This document shows positions 11,505 through 23,231 of a DNA stretch of 64,000 nucleotides, in pieces. Source of the stretch: Acanthococcus lagerstroemiae (lineage: Eukaryota; Arthropoda; Insecta; Hemiptera; Eriococcidae). Position 1 is the first letter of the stretch. Each line of letters opens with the position of its first letter. The notes under the pieces are model-generated. The model was given only the letters and a program-made list of their open reading frames with translations, was not told the origin of the DNA and did not search any database. Made by a program: the position numbers and the translations under genes. The stretch is taken from contig CM063114.1 in the NCBI GenBank assembly GCA_031841125.1, forward strand, positions 5,828,001-5,892,000, written 5' to 3'.

Positions 11505-12845
11505 ATTGTGGGGGGAGATATCTGAAATATTACGGGCTAGATGTTGCGACGCACAGCTCTAAAAAGGGAATCTACTGCGCGTCCTCCCTCTGCCTGACCC
11601 AATTAGGGGGAGATATTCAAAATACATATTCAAAATATTACGTGCAAGATGTTACGGAGCACAGCTCTACAAGGAAACTACTGCGCGTCCTCCCCAACTG
11701 TCTAACCCAAAGATGAAAGTTGCTGTGAGTAGGGGGAGGGGGGATATTGGAAATATTGCGCGACAGATGTTGCGGCACTCAAGTCTAAATCGAAACTATG
11801 TACTGCGCGTCCTTCCCGACTGCTGGCCCAAGTAGAGGAAGATATTCAAAATATTACGTGCGATAAATTACGGAGCATAACTCTGAAAACTACTGGGCGT
11901 TCTCCCCAACTGTCTGACCCAAAGATGAAAGTCACTGTGACGGGTGGGGAATATTAGAAATATTGCGTGCCAGATGTTGCGGCGTACGAAACTGTAAAAC
12001 GAAACTATGTACTGCGCGTCCTCCCCGACTGTCTGGCGCAAGTAGAGGGAGACATTTGAAATATTGTGTGCTAGAAATTACGGAGCAAAACTCTGAACGA
12101 AAACTACTGCGCGTCCTCCCCAACTGTCTGACCCAAAGATGAAAATCACTGTGGGGGGAAGGGGGATATTAGAAATATTGCGCGCCAGATGTTGCGGCAC
12201 ACAACTCTAAAACGAATCTATGTACTGCGCGTCTTTCCTGACTGTCTGACCCAAGTACAGGATATTTTACGTGTTAGAAGTTACAGAGCACAACTCTAAA
12301 AGGAATCTATTGCGCGCCCTCCCTGACTGTCTGACCCAAATATGAAAGCCTGTGGTGGTAGTGGGAGGGGGAGGAGATATTCGAAATATTCAACTCTAAA
12401 ACTACTGCGTGTCCTCTCTGACTGTCTGACCCAAGGATGAAAGTCACTGTGTAGGAAGGGGGATATTCGAAATATTGCGCGCCACATGTTGCGGCGCCCA
12501 ACTCAAAGAATTTACTGCGCGTCCTCCCCGACTGTCTGACCCAAGTAGAGGGAGATATTCAAAATATTACGTGCTAGACATTGCAGCGCACAACTCTAAA
12601 ACGAATGTACTGCGCATCCTTCCCAGCTGTCGGAAGGTATTCAAAATACTCGTATTACGTGCTACACAGATATTAGGGAGCACAACTCTAAAAGGAAACT
12701 ACTGCCCTTTTCCCCGACTGTCTGACCCAAAGATGAAAGTCACTGTGGAGGGACATATTCAAAATATTGCGTGCCAGGTGTTGCGGTGCACAACTCTAAA
12801 ACGAATCTACTGCGCGTCCTTCCCGGCTGTCTAACCCGAAGATGA
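11505..12845. repeat. Minisatellite array with alternating two-type units
   Basis: About 12 units of roughly 100-120 bases. Every unit holds CAACTCTAAAACGAA, then TACTGCGCGTCCT, then CCCGACTGTCTGACCCAA. After that comes either AGTAGAGGGAGATATTCAAA (type A) or AGATGAAAGTCACTGTG with a G-rich run and GGGATATT (type B). Types A and B alternate over much of the array, so the real period is an A+B dimer of roughly 210-230 bases. It ends about 330 bases before terminal exon A. Short open frames here come from the repeat and are not genes. Confidence 0.85.
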
Positions 12846-13175
12846 AAGTCAACCTACTTGTTATAATTACAATTCCACAGCAATCTATTACGTTCACCCA
12901 TCCCTCGGTAATCCGCGGAAAACTCAATATCGACTGTTTCATTTCTTCCCAAGTTGAATTTTTTAACCTAAAAAACGTGGCAGATTCTCGAATTTTTAAG
13001 TTTATGAAAAGCTGAAGCGTGTTGATAACAAATGATGAACCATCTGAACGCTGCATACGTTTGAGGTACGTTTTCTTGTACGCAACCTCTCTGACCAACT
13101 ATCTCTGTACCGTGTGTTCAAGTCACTAAGCAACCTGAGTTTCTGATAGCACCTCGTTATTCGTCTCTGTTCTAG

Positions 13176-13862
13176 GTGTACCAAATAGCCACGTGTCCTG
13201 CATACTACAACATAACCGAGGTGCGAACCAAATGCGAAAATTCCATCCAACCTCTGGCCACCGATAACGTGAAACTGATTATTCCGGTGACGAGCACTAA
13301 GAACAGGATCACCTACGCAAATGAGTACTGCGCACAGTGCCACGGCGACTGGGATTACCAGCCTTGGACTCAGACGTACTACTGTTCCGAGGATGTCTTC
13401 TTGAACACGGACAGCGAGGTCGGTACGAACACCACCACCGAGCGTGATTACCTGTGGGAGACGACCCAGGCGGCCAAGCACGTGAAATTCGACCCGGTTA
13501 CCAAAACCTTCCGCAGTATCTTCAACAACAGGAACTACACTTGCCCGCCGTCGATAAGTCTGCCAGAGACTCTGAGGCCGCTCGCCAGGCTGTGTGTTCC
13601 GGCCGTCTCCAAATGCTCCAACACGTCGGACCGGCAAGCGGTTGAACGTTGTCGCGCTTACACCTCAATCGTGTACGATGACAGTATCAAGTACAAGAAC
13701 AGAGACTGCGCCATTTGTAACGGGAAGACGAAAAAGCTTCCCGGCTGTAAAGAAAGGGTACCGCAGGCTGGTCCGGCGAGCTCTCTGTTCAGTTCTGGGA
13801 ATAAAGGTTCGGGTAACACCAACGCTTGTAAGGACCCGAATGTGAAAGATAAATTCTGTTGA
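13176..13862 (+). CDS. Exon 3A: terminal exon, cysteine-rich ectodomain module
   Basis: A strong acceptor (CTCTGTTCTAG) precedes 13176. The exon enters in phase 0 directly after Leu120 and gives residues 121-348. Its first half carries CP, then YANEYCAQCHGDW and later YYC. The second half carries YTCPP, LCVPAVSKC, ERCRAY, CAICNG, LPGC and a C-terminal DKFC. The paired CAQCHG and CAICNG motifs, the cysteine spacing and the upstream SMB match my knowledge of the extracellular part of invertebrate SMB-bearing family-B GPCRs. The chain ends with TGA at the place where such receptors would go on to their membrane bundle, so the product should be soluble and secreted. It is more GC-rich than its surroundings, as expected for real coding DNA. 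The function is not known to me. Confidence 0.8.
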   Translation: MYQIATCPAYYNITEVRTKCENSIQPLATDNVKLIIPVTSTKNRITYANEYCAQCHGDWDYQPWTQTYYCSEDVFLNTDSEVGTNTTTERDYLWETTQAAKHVKFDPVTKTFRSIFNNRNYTCPPSISLPETLRPLARLCVPAVSKCSNTSDRQAVERCRAYTSIVYDDSIKYKNRDCAICNGKTKKLPGCKERVPQAGPASSLFSSGNKGSGNTNACKDPNVKDKFC

Positions 13863-15215
13863 CGATTGAAAGCGTGCAGATGTAGAAGAGCTGTATTCCA
13901 GAAAGTGGTCTTCGTCCGAACTGCAAATTCTGTTGGTGAATGAAAGCGTAAGAGTGCAGACAGACAACTGTTGAAGAGCTGTTTTCCAAAAGTCTTGTAA
14001 TTTTCTAAGGAAAATATTGACAACAGAGCAAGGAAAACAAAAGATCTTGACGTGGGTCTAGAAATCGTCGGGGTGGTTGTATAACCGTGCAGCCCATGCA
14101 GCCAAGCGCATTCGTGCCTAGAACCACCGAGGGCTCTGGAATGACAACCGATGAGAGCCAGATGCGGGAGTCTGCGCAGCTTTGATGACGCGTGAGATGT
14201 GACTTTATTAAGCAACAAAGCTAAACTAAATCGATTCGACTGTGAAGCACCTGTTAGCTAGCTTCGAAATGAGAATAACTAGCGCCCCGTTAGAAAAGAG
14301 TTCTTCAACCGCACATTCTGCAGTCGATCCTCAGCTCTTCCGATTCACAGTCGCTGCTGCTTCTGTGATTCGAGCTATTTCGCCGAAGAATGCTTTCAGG
14401 GTTACGGTTAAGGTTACGCGTCAAGAAATGTACCCAACAGTATTTTAGAATGTCGAGGGCTTGATTACACAGGCTCGTATTACGCATATTACTATTTATA
14501 ATTTATATTTATTCATTATTTTCCTGATCCGTCTCGTATATTAGTTTAAAAATGAGTGTAGTTGACGTTAATCGAGCGAGACATTCGAATTACAGTTATA
14601 TGTAAAACGAGTTTTCTTCGATATTATTTTTGAAATTTAATGTCTTCGGTGACGTCGATAATTTTGCGGCTTTATGTACGATATTTAGACCTCGAAGATT
14701 AGTCCAGCATTCCAGTTTGACGGGCGCGCACTTAATCGCATATTCGTTTCAACCGAGACTGCGAAGCTGATTGTCGTTAGCATTAATAACTATATATTCT
14801 TCGAAATAACACGACCAAATCCCCGAGACTTTTCTCCACTAAACCATATCAAATTACGTTTTTTTGATACGGAATAGCAAATGATAGGTTTTCGAACCTC
14901 CGAATTTTACCAAGAGAATTTTTATTTTTCTACTCCGGGAGCATGTAAATTGTATCGCAGCTCGTTTGTTATATACCGAAGAGATTGAACGCACGAGGCA
15001 ATAAGAAGACATTATGTAAATTTTTCGTAAGAAAATTCTAATTATTATTGATCGTTTGTTTTTCCTACTCTTAGATTAAGATCGAAAAGATCAGTATTAA
15101 AGCAGTATCGTTAAATTAAGAAATCGTGTCCTATAAGTGTATAAGTCAAGTGTTACTACCCATAATATTACATGTCGATTGATTGTATCATGAATAATAA
15201 ATTCATTGATCTTTA
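13863..15215 (+). other. Probable long 3' UTR of the exon 3A transcript
   Basis: About 1.35 kb of AT-rich, repeat-free DNA runs from the TGA to an AATAAA at 15196-15201. The lack of mobile DNA here, in a window full of it, fits a transcribed 3' UTR. Confidence 0.5.
15196..15201 (+). promoter_or_regulatory. Poly(A) signal for the exon 3A transcript
   Basis: Canonical AATAAA, followed within about 20-40 bases by a T-rich and GTT-rich stretch that could serve as the downstream element. Confidence 0.5.
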
Positions 15216-15598
15216 TTTTAGTTGACGTTATTTTTGTTCACTGGAGATCAGAGGAAAGCACACCTCATTTTTTTTTTCTTTGTGCAAGCTCCAAGTTCGT
15301 GGCCATGATTTTTTTTTTTCCGCTTCTTATTTCTGAGAAAGAAGAAGATTGAACCGGAAATTTTTGTATTAAAAACTGAAGTAACAAGATTTAGTAGTAA
15401 ACAAATGCGAGTTCTAAAACACGATTTTCAAGGTTCTATTCAAACAACTATGCTGCCAAGAAATGGCTCAGATGAAAGCGATTTCCATTTAATTCCATAA
15501 AATTTTAATTCCTGCAATACTCGCAGCCTCCTCTCGGGTGATACCTTGCCGTGATGAGGAGGCTTAAGCGTAAAAACTATCTTAAAGAAACTTTTTAT

Positions 15599-17224
15599 GG
15601 CTGCAATGGTTTTAGGCGACTGATAAGCGAAGTTGATCAATGCTTTTGGGCGCCTGCAAAATATAATCTCAACTTGCTGGAACACGTAGAGTCTCAAATC
15701 CACCCAGAAAAGTTTTGAAAATGAAAAATTTGTAACCTCAAAGCTAGAATTCTATTTGGTATACTGCAATGGATTTGGGCGAGCTATCAAATATTCGAAA
15801 AGGGTCGCCCAAATCCATTGCAAAAACTCGCCCAAAAGCATTCCACTTCCCCTAAATTCGCCCAAACGCGTTGCAGTCTTGTAAGTTAGTATTGCTTTCA
15901 ACAGGGTTTAGCTGTCGGAGTTTGCCTTCTCCTAGATGCCTGTTGGTCGCAATTTTAATGATATGTAACCTCATCAAAAGAGCTGCAACGCGTTTGGGCG
16001 AATTTAAGGAAAGTGGAATGCTTTTGGACGAGTTTTTACAATGGATTTGGGCGACCCTTTTCGAATACTTGATAATGGATTTGGGCGAGTGCTCGCCCAA
16101 ATCCATTGCAGTATACCAAATAGAATTTTGGCTTTGAGGTTACAAATTTTTCATTTTCAAAGCTTTTCTGGGTGGATTTGAGACTCTTATCACTCGACAG
16201 ACCAGCATTCGGCTAATTGAAATAATTGAAACGATATTTTTCTCAAAAATATTAATGCAAAACTGATATTAAAACAAAATACACGTACAGGACATGGTTT
16301 TCAATTTATAAAAAGAAACAATATACAACTGGCAGGTAAAATCGATTAATATACGCATGAATCGTGTACAATTGAGTAAAGTGACATGGGGCGAAACTAA
16401 AAGTGCCATCTCCAAAAACAACATCACTTTGACAAAGCATTTGCAAGTTACGTGCAGTAGTAAAAAGAGCCAAAGTTCGATTCTCACTGACGAGGCAAAA
16501 TTTACCTCAATTTTCATTATATATCAAAGAAGACTGCATATGATACAATTGCTCTGATGCATCCTCCGTACTTTGAGGAATTTTTGGATATTTTTTTCCT
16601 CTGGCTCGATATACAGCTTCTCTCATCAATTTCATATCGGAATGAACAAAATTCTCTTGAATACATGAATGACTCACTCGTTGTAAGTCTTTTCTAATAA
16701 TTTTATTTGGCCTTTCATAAATAGTGTCTAGCCTTTCTCTTAACAGCTGCTCTTACAGACTGCACAGCTATTTGATGCTCAGTTGTTGGATCGTGATTAT
16801 GGCTCTTACCATTTGTTTCTAATACTGATTTGACTGCTGCATCGATCACTACACTGGCCGAACATTTTTTATTAGTACAACGAAATCTGAAATTTCCATT
16901 GGCCAAAGTATTTTTTAAATTTGTCAATTACAACACATACTACACCACGATTAGTTTCAAAAATTGAATCAACCGTCACATCCATAATTAATAAACGTTT
17001 TTACGTAATGCCAGTTTCAAGACTGATCGGTTTAAAATAGATTTTTAGAGTACCTATAGAAGAGGAGAAACACTACTGCTTTTGTCTTTAAGACGTGTTC
17101 CAGCAAGTTGAGATTATATTTTGTACTCGCCCAAAAGCAATGATCAACTTCGCTTATCAGTCGCCTAAAACCACTGCGACTTATTTAGACTATTTTCGTC
17201 TACTCGCCCAAATCCATTGCAGCC
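15599..17224 (-). mobile_element. Foldback Mutator-like element (MULE) nested in LINE copy A
   Basis: Ends are GGCTGCAATGGTTTTAGGCGA at the left and the inverse of GGCTGCAATGGATTTGGGCGAG at the right. The outer arms (about 15599-15688 and 17090-17180) pair with each other. Inside lies a second long hairpin (arms about 15690-15874 and 15982-16190). The phrase TGGATTTGGGCGA recurs at least five times, with a perfect 16-base-arm palindrome at 16074-16107. A broken transposase lies on the minus strand. Both sides are LINE sequence homologous to copy C. I saw no clear target duplication. Confidence 0.75.
16270..16985 (-). pseudogene. Broken MULE transposase with FLYWCH zinc finger
   Basis: Read on the minus strand from ATG at 16985. 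MDVTVDSIFETNRGVVCVV opens a FLYWCH domain. After a frame change come FRFRCTNKKCSA and SHNHDP, completing its C-x-C...H-x-H zinc-binding pattern. Further on, EAVYRARGKKYPKIPQS and then FGDGTFSFAPCHFTQLYTIH mark the MULE DDE core, the Asp of DGTF being the first catalytic residue. At least two frameshifts and one TGA (about 16507) break it. The rest of the catalytic domain is missing: after about 16270 the sequence turns into the hairpin arm. Non-autonomous now. Confidence 0.8.
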
Positions 17225-18889
17225 ACTTACAACAGTATCTCTGCCTAGGAAATGTAGCTTTTCCAAATGTTAATTACTGGCGATGGCGTTCCAACAGGTA
17301 AATCATTTTTCCGGATGTAAAAAGGTCCCCATTCAGATGCCCGGGAGGAAGCCACTTAGGGGAGCATCATCACCAGGAAGTTTTTAAAAGAAAGGCGCAA
17401 TTAAAATAGGAACTTGGAATGTAAGAAGATTAAATGGAGTTGGAAGATTTGAAAATCTTAAAGAGAGAAATGAAGAGGCTTAACCTAGGAATAGTTGGAA
17501 TAAGTGAAGTAAGTTCGAAGGAGAATGATCTTTGGTCAGGAGAGGAATTGTTATGAATAAACAAATAGGTGATAAAGTTATAGGTAAACTATAAACAGCA
17601 GAGTAAAAGGTTAATCTTGATAAAAATCAATACTAAACCAGTACGCACGACAGTAATACAAGTGCATATGCCTACTAATACTCATGGGGACGAAGAAATT
17701 GGGGAGGTATATTATGAAGAATTAAAAGGACTTATGAAGCATGTTAGAAGTGAAGAGTATTTTATTATTATCTATGGGTGATTGAAATGCCAGAATTGGT
17801 GAAAGAAAAGAAGGTAATATGGTTGGGGTTTTTGGATTAGGAATGAGAAATGAAAGAAAAGAGCGTTTGATACAGTTTTGTGCTACGTATAACTTAGTTA
17901 TAGGAAATACTCAATTTAAAAATCATTATAGAAGAAGGTAATACATGAAAGAGTCCAGGTAACGATATCAAATTGATTATCTTATCACAAAAAAATGTTT
18001 TAGGAATCAAATATTAGACTGTAAAACTTATCCGCGAGCCGATATTGACAGTGATCATTTTAGTAATGAAATGCAGGCTTAAATTGAAGAAACTTGGTAG
18101 AAAAGAACAGGTAAAAGATGGGATTTGAAAAAGTTGGAACATATTAACACTAGAGAGAAATATCAAGAGGATATTTTACTAGAATCAAGGTTGAAAACAC
18201 ACAGAAAATTAACAATGTGGAGGAAGAGTAGGGTAAAATAAAGGAGGGGATATTAAAGTCAGCAGGAGAAAATGTAGGTAAAACTAAGACAGAAGAAAAG
18301 AAACCATGCATGAAGGAGGAAATTATCAGAAAGATGGATGAACGACGAAAATATAAGAATGCAAACGATAGCGAAGGTAGATTAGCTTATCAAAGGTTAA
18401 GGAATGAAATAAAGAGAAGAATATAAAAAGGCATAGGAGGAATGGATGGAAGAAAAAAGTGATGATAGAAGAGTTTATAAATAAAAGACAAACAGACTTG
18501 GCCTATAGAAAAGTTAAAATGGAGTTATAGAAAGAAGAAAGAAAGCAAGTAATATAATGAATAAGGAGGGAGAGCCTATTTACACAGCTGAAGGAAAAGT
18601 GAAAAGGTGGGTAGAGTATGTAGAAGGACTATTTAGTAATAATGGGGATGAAGAGATACCTAAGAATGGAAAGGGGGAAGATGTGGAAGAAGATGAGAGG
18701 GGAGACTCAATTTTAAGAGGTGAACTTGACAAAGCATTGAGAGATTTGAAGAAAGTGAAAGCTCCAGGAGTGGATGAGATACCAGCTTCGGAGAATATAT
18801 ACTTCATAAATTGTACAAATTAGTGTGTAATATTTATGATAAAGGGAAAATGCCTGAGGACTTTAAAACGAGTGCTATTGTAACTATAT

Positions 18890-18928
<39 letters not shown>

Positions 18929-20066
18929 ACAGAACCAGATAAGTGTGAAAATCATCGAACAATTAGTCTTCTTTCGCATGCGTCAAAAATATTAACTACG
19001 ATAATTTACAGGAGAATCGCGAATATGAGTTTAGATTTAGAAAAAGTAAAGGTACTAGGAAAGCAATGTTAGCTTTGAGATAAATTATAGATGGGAGGCT
19101 CAAAAAGGGACAGGATACATATATGGCATTCGTTTATATTGAAAAAGCTTTTGACAATGTTGAATGGGATACAATGTTTGATATTCTAAAAAAGATAAGA
19201 ATAAAATTTAAAGAAGAAAGTATTTCAAATTGTAAAGGACAGAAAGTCATTAAAATAGAAGGAGAAATGGGGAGGCTTAATATAGAAGAAGGTGAGGCAG
19301 GGTGCTTTATATCCAGTATTATTTAACCTGTACTGGACGTGAGCATAAAAATTAAAAGAAAATATTGCAAGCAGGGGTCATATACAATGAATGCGAAGCT
19401 AAAGAGCTCAGATTTGTATGACGAGTTTATTAGCTGAAAGGTGCTTGATTTTCGTAAACTTTAAATGAACTGGAAGATTTAAGTATGAATGTCTCTGAGA
19501 ATAAATAAAAATTAAAATTGAAGAAAATGGTTACGAATCAATTGAAATAAATCTTAAATATTGGACAGGAAAAGATTGAGGAAATAAGCGAATTTTGCTA
19601 CTTAGGGAGTAGCACAAGCCAAATCAGGCTTTTATCGAAAAAGTAATTTTTTCAAATCAAAAATAAATCTGGAAATCAAAAAATTTTTTGAAACACTACA
19701 TTCGAGTGTAGCTGTGAAATGTGAAAATGTGGACAAGAACCTCGGAAGAGAAGGATCGAAGCTTCTGAGATGTGCTGCTACAGGGAATCTTAGATCAATG
19801 GGTCGGAATGAGAGAAATGAGGAGTACTCAACAGAGTAGAAAAGGAATGAAGAAGAAAGGAGAGATAAACTAAGTAGGATAATTTGAATATAGATCATGG
19901 CTAGAAAGAATGAGGGAGGGAATGAATTGGGTAGGTCGGAAAAGATTCCAGTATGTTCAACAGATAATCAAGAATTGTCAAATGTGTTATCACGACAAGA
20001 TAGGGAGAAATGGAGAGCTGCATCCAACCGGTCGTAAGACTGATAACGTTATCATCATCATCAGTA

Positions 20067-20225
20067 TTTGCAGAGGCGGTAACTTTCATGCAGCAGTAAT
20101 ACCAAGTTGTTGTGCGAGCATTACCTTAGTCATCCAGGGGTATTGTAAATTATCAACTTGTTGTGACCAAAGGAGTTTAAGATTTTCAAGCCTTCTCACC
20201 TTTTCTAAACTTATTTAATACTCTT
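20067..20225 (+). other. Short unassigned stretch between LINE copy A and minisatellite
   Basis: No recognisable content. Confidence 0.4.
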
Positions 20226-21995
20226 TCAGAGTTGGACAGGATTCAATACAACATTCAAAAGGTAGGGTCTTGGGAAAAGTATTAACTGACTACATCCTAC
20301 ACAGGATTCAAGACTCTTGGAAGCCATTCTCAATCTCTTCCAACTGTATTTAAGACATTTTTAGACTTGCTGTAACTCAAGATTCTTTCAAAATTATTTA
20401 AAGTGTGAGACTTTTTAGTCCTGTTTAAAACTTTTCAAGGTTCTTTTTGGCTTCTTCCAAGACTCGGAACAATTCTTGAAATTAATTTAGGGTGCGGATA
20501 ATGTATGTTGCGAGGCTTACCCAGTTCTGTTTAAGACTCTTCAGGCATTTCTAAACTTATAATTGTCTGACAATCATTTCAGACTCGTGTAGACTCCTTC
20601 AAAACTCACATAGGGCGATATTAGTCACTCCTAAACTTATTGGAGGTTCTCTAAAGATCTCCCTAGTTTGCTTAAAACTCTTCAAGATTCAATCACACTT
20701 GTTTAAGACTCTCTACGACTTGTTTAAAAACTTCGAGTGACTCAGTGACTAGTTAAAATTCGTTAAAACTCAGTGAAGCCTCCTTTAAAGCCCGGTGTAC
20801 ATGATCAATTATATTGACGACAATAAAATTGACAACTTTTCATCAACATTCCAATATTAATTGGTCCAAAACATTAAACAAAATAACAGTCACGTAAGAC
20901 GCAATGGTAAGACCGATTCTACGCATAAAGAGAAAAGACGAAATAAGCACGAAAATAAACATAAATAGATTGCGTCTACATGTAGACACAGTATGATGCA
21001 TTAGGCGCAACAAATGGCGTTGGGCAGGACACATCTCCCGGCTCAGAGACGACCGATAGACATAAGCCACATTTTGGCAACAGGAAAAGAGGAGGCGGGG
21101 TGTCAGATGGAAAAATTAAATAAACCAGTTTGTAGATTTAGTAAATTTTCAAACAACAGCGCGCAATAGTTGGAATGTGAGCGCCTATAAGAGATTTTGG
21201 TGAGCCCAACTTTGGTGTCTCAAAAGACACCCAAAATTTGTAAATTGATAAACAGTCGAAAATCAATGTACAAATAAAACCCCCTCAATAACAGTATCTT
21301 CGATTGACTGAGGAATCCCTAGGGTTCTTCCAGAGTTTGTTTAGAATCTCCAAGACTCCATAATACCTGTTTACAACTCTCTAAAGCACTTATTCACTTG
21401 TTTGATATTAGACTCATTGTTGTATCTCGTGAATGCCATCAGATTTCCTAATACCTTTACAGCCTCTTTCAAACTTATTAGAACTCAGAGCTCATCTAGA
21501 ATTATTTAAAACTTTCAATGACTAAGCTTGTGGAAGGTTCCTTTAAAGGCACTTTAAGGCTCATTCAATACCCTTTGTCTCTCATAAGGATTATTCTAAG
21601 CTCTGTTAAATCTTTTTGATACCTGCCCAGTATTTTCTGAACTTATTCAGACTTCTTAAGGGTCTTCCAGGCTCATTTAAAATGTTTCAAGATTTGGTTG
21701 AACGTATTTATGACTCTTTTTAAGGCATTCCTGAACTTTAACGTACATTTTCACATCATTAATATGCTTCCTTTAGACTCAGTTAAATTTCTCTAATGCC
21801 TTTCTGCTTCTTCTAAATTTCATAGGGCTACCTGAAGCTCTTTCAGGCTTATCCAAAACTCTTCGAGACTCGGAAAGTACTTCTAGACGTGTATACTCTG
21901 TGTGTCGTAGTAGGATTCTTCTAGATTCGGTTAAATCTTTAATACCCTTCTAATCTCCTCCAGACTTGTTCGGGACTCTCTAAGGCTTCCTTTAA
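20226..21995. repeat. Degenerate minisatellite, motif like TTTAAGACTCTTCAAG
   Basis: Loose 20-30 base units of the form GTTTAAGACTCTTCAAGACTT recur across 20226-20790 and 21290-21995. The gap holds other DNA, including a LINE scrap. The same motif reappears at 49255-49380, 51485-51760 and 51990-52095, so this family is dispersed. Confidence 0.65.
20985..21110 (+). mobile_element. LINE 3' fragment
   Basis: One frame reads RRNKWRWAGHISRLRDDR, then, after stops, KRRRGVRW. This is the typical C-terminal signature of RTE/CR1-type LINE polyproteins (KWxWAGHxxRxxDxR). It is a truncated, dead scrap within the minisatellite gap. Confidence 0.7.
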
Positions 21996-22810
21996 AACAA
22001 ATGTCAATACTCAAAATCTGTCATTTTTTAACAAGCCATTGTGGTCAAATTTGATACAGAATCTGATGGAAAAACGAAGTTGCCATGTCGATATCTACTT
22101 TCAGATTGAATATAGAATTCTATATAAATGTCGACATGGTCACTCGATTTTTCTTAAATCAAATTCTATATGAAATTCGAACACAACGCAAATTTAACAA
22201 AGTGATTGATTGTGAATGTCGACAAAAGAATGGATTTTTGTATCAACTGTATTAAAGGTCCTTTACGATAGTTAAAAAATTTTAGTGTCAGGTCTATTCA
22301 AACTAGTATGAACTTTTTTGTTGAAAAATTATAACAGAGCATAAACTAGGAAAGCGTATTTTAGCAAATTTTATCACCTGGGGGCGAGGGTAAGAAAGTG
22401 CTATCGTTCCCTTCTCATACAAAAAAACAAAAAAAAACCTGATAAGTAGATAGGAAACATGCAAGGCAGCTCTTGGCAATGAAATAGTACTCAGTTTAAT
22501 ATTAGAATAACAAGCTCAGTTCGAAACTTTTTTTTGGAGAAGCGTTTTAAAAGTTGTTCAACAATGACCTGAGCTGTAATGAGTGATGAATGATAACACA
22601 TAAGAGAAAATTACACTAATTATTGAATGATCTCTTATCACATGTACCATACCATCAGCTTGGTGGTAAAGTTAACAACACTACAAGTTCACATGTACAC
22701 TCGTTCCAGATAGGTAGTTCTAAAACTGCCAATAAAGAGACAAAAGAATACAACAAGTTTTTCGATTCGAGGGCTGGTATAGGTAGAGCACCTGGAAACA
22801 ACCGAGGATG
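21996..22810. other. AT-rich non-coding stretch
   Basis: An inverted pair around 22080-22150 (GTTGCCATGTCGATATCTAC versus TATAAATGTCGACATGG) suggests a small decayed palindromic element. Nothing coding seen. Confidence 0.3.
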
Positions 22811-22936
22811 GACATCCGCCATCTTGAGTTCAACCGCGCCCGTCGATGCTGAATTGACTACCCGGTACGCTCCGCTAGCTCCACACAGTCGGATTTGGCA
22901 TCGACGGGCGCGGTTGGACTCAAGATGGCGGACGTC
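22811..22936. mobile_element. Short hairpin MITE, 39-base arms
   Basis: The arms 22811-22849 and 22898-22936 are inverted copies with two mismatches (outer end GACATCCGCCATCTTGAG). The loop is 48 bases. The high GC of the arms stands out from the surroundings. A 134-codon open frame over it is a by-product. Confidence 0.75.
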
Positions 22937-23231
22937 TACAGTAATTCACCGATCCACCCCGCAATTCAAAATGGACCTTCACTTCGATGTTATACGCTTG
23001 CCCTCAAACGTCTATGAAATCTTTTGAGTATAAAGTTTTAGCTTATGAATTCTGAATGTTGATGTTTTCTACACTAGTAGAATAATGTCTAACCCTTAAC
23101 GAAATATTAAAGTATGCCAGAGTTGCTCATGGAACTTCCACCTTCTTCCTGAGAGTAATCCTCGTTCTGGTATTACAGTTTTCCTATTTTTTAGGATTCG
23201 ATGAACGTTAAAACGGCATGTATTTTTTCAG

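Larger units (their letters stand above)
15541..20063 (+). mobile_element. RTE/CR1-like LINE, copy A (decayed, interrupted by a MULE)
   Basis: The 5' end carries CCTTGCCGTGATGAGGAGG, matching the start of copy C near 54045. Past the MULE, TTCCGGATGTAAAAAGG (about 17311) is also shared with copy C. An APE-type endonuclease start (GTWNVRR, then GISEVS) lies at about 17407-17520. The RT includes KAPGVDEI (about 18760), CENHRTISLLSHASK (about 18945) and FVYIEKAFDNVEW (about 19130). It ends in (ATC)n at 20050-20063, as does copy B. Many stops and shifts, plus a 34-base A run inside the RT at 18894-18927, show it is dead. Confidence 0.8.

Noticed and set aside
11505..12845. CRISPR-like array
   Set aside because: The repeats are 100-120 bases, diverged, without unique spacers of constant length, and lie in a eukaryotic intron.
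13002..13637. 211-codon open frame on the minus strand
   Set aside because: It is antisense to terminal exon A, whose cysteine-rich frame, acceptor and homology to exon 3B are convincing. The shadow frame has no recognisable features.
13658..14218. 186-codon minus-strand frame over the end of exon 3A and its 3' UTR
   Set aside because: It overlaps the coding exon in antisense and has no domain or splice support.
22623..23027. 134-codon plus-strand frame
   Set aside because: It reads through the hairpin MITE at 22811-22936; the open frame comes from the GC-rich arms.
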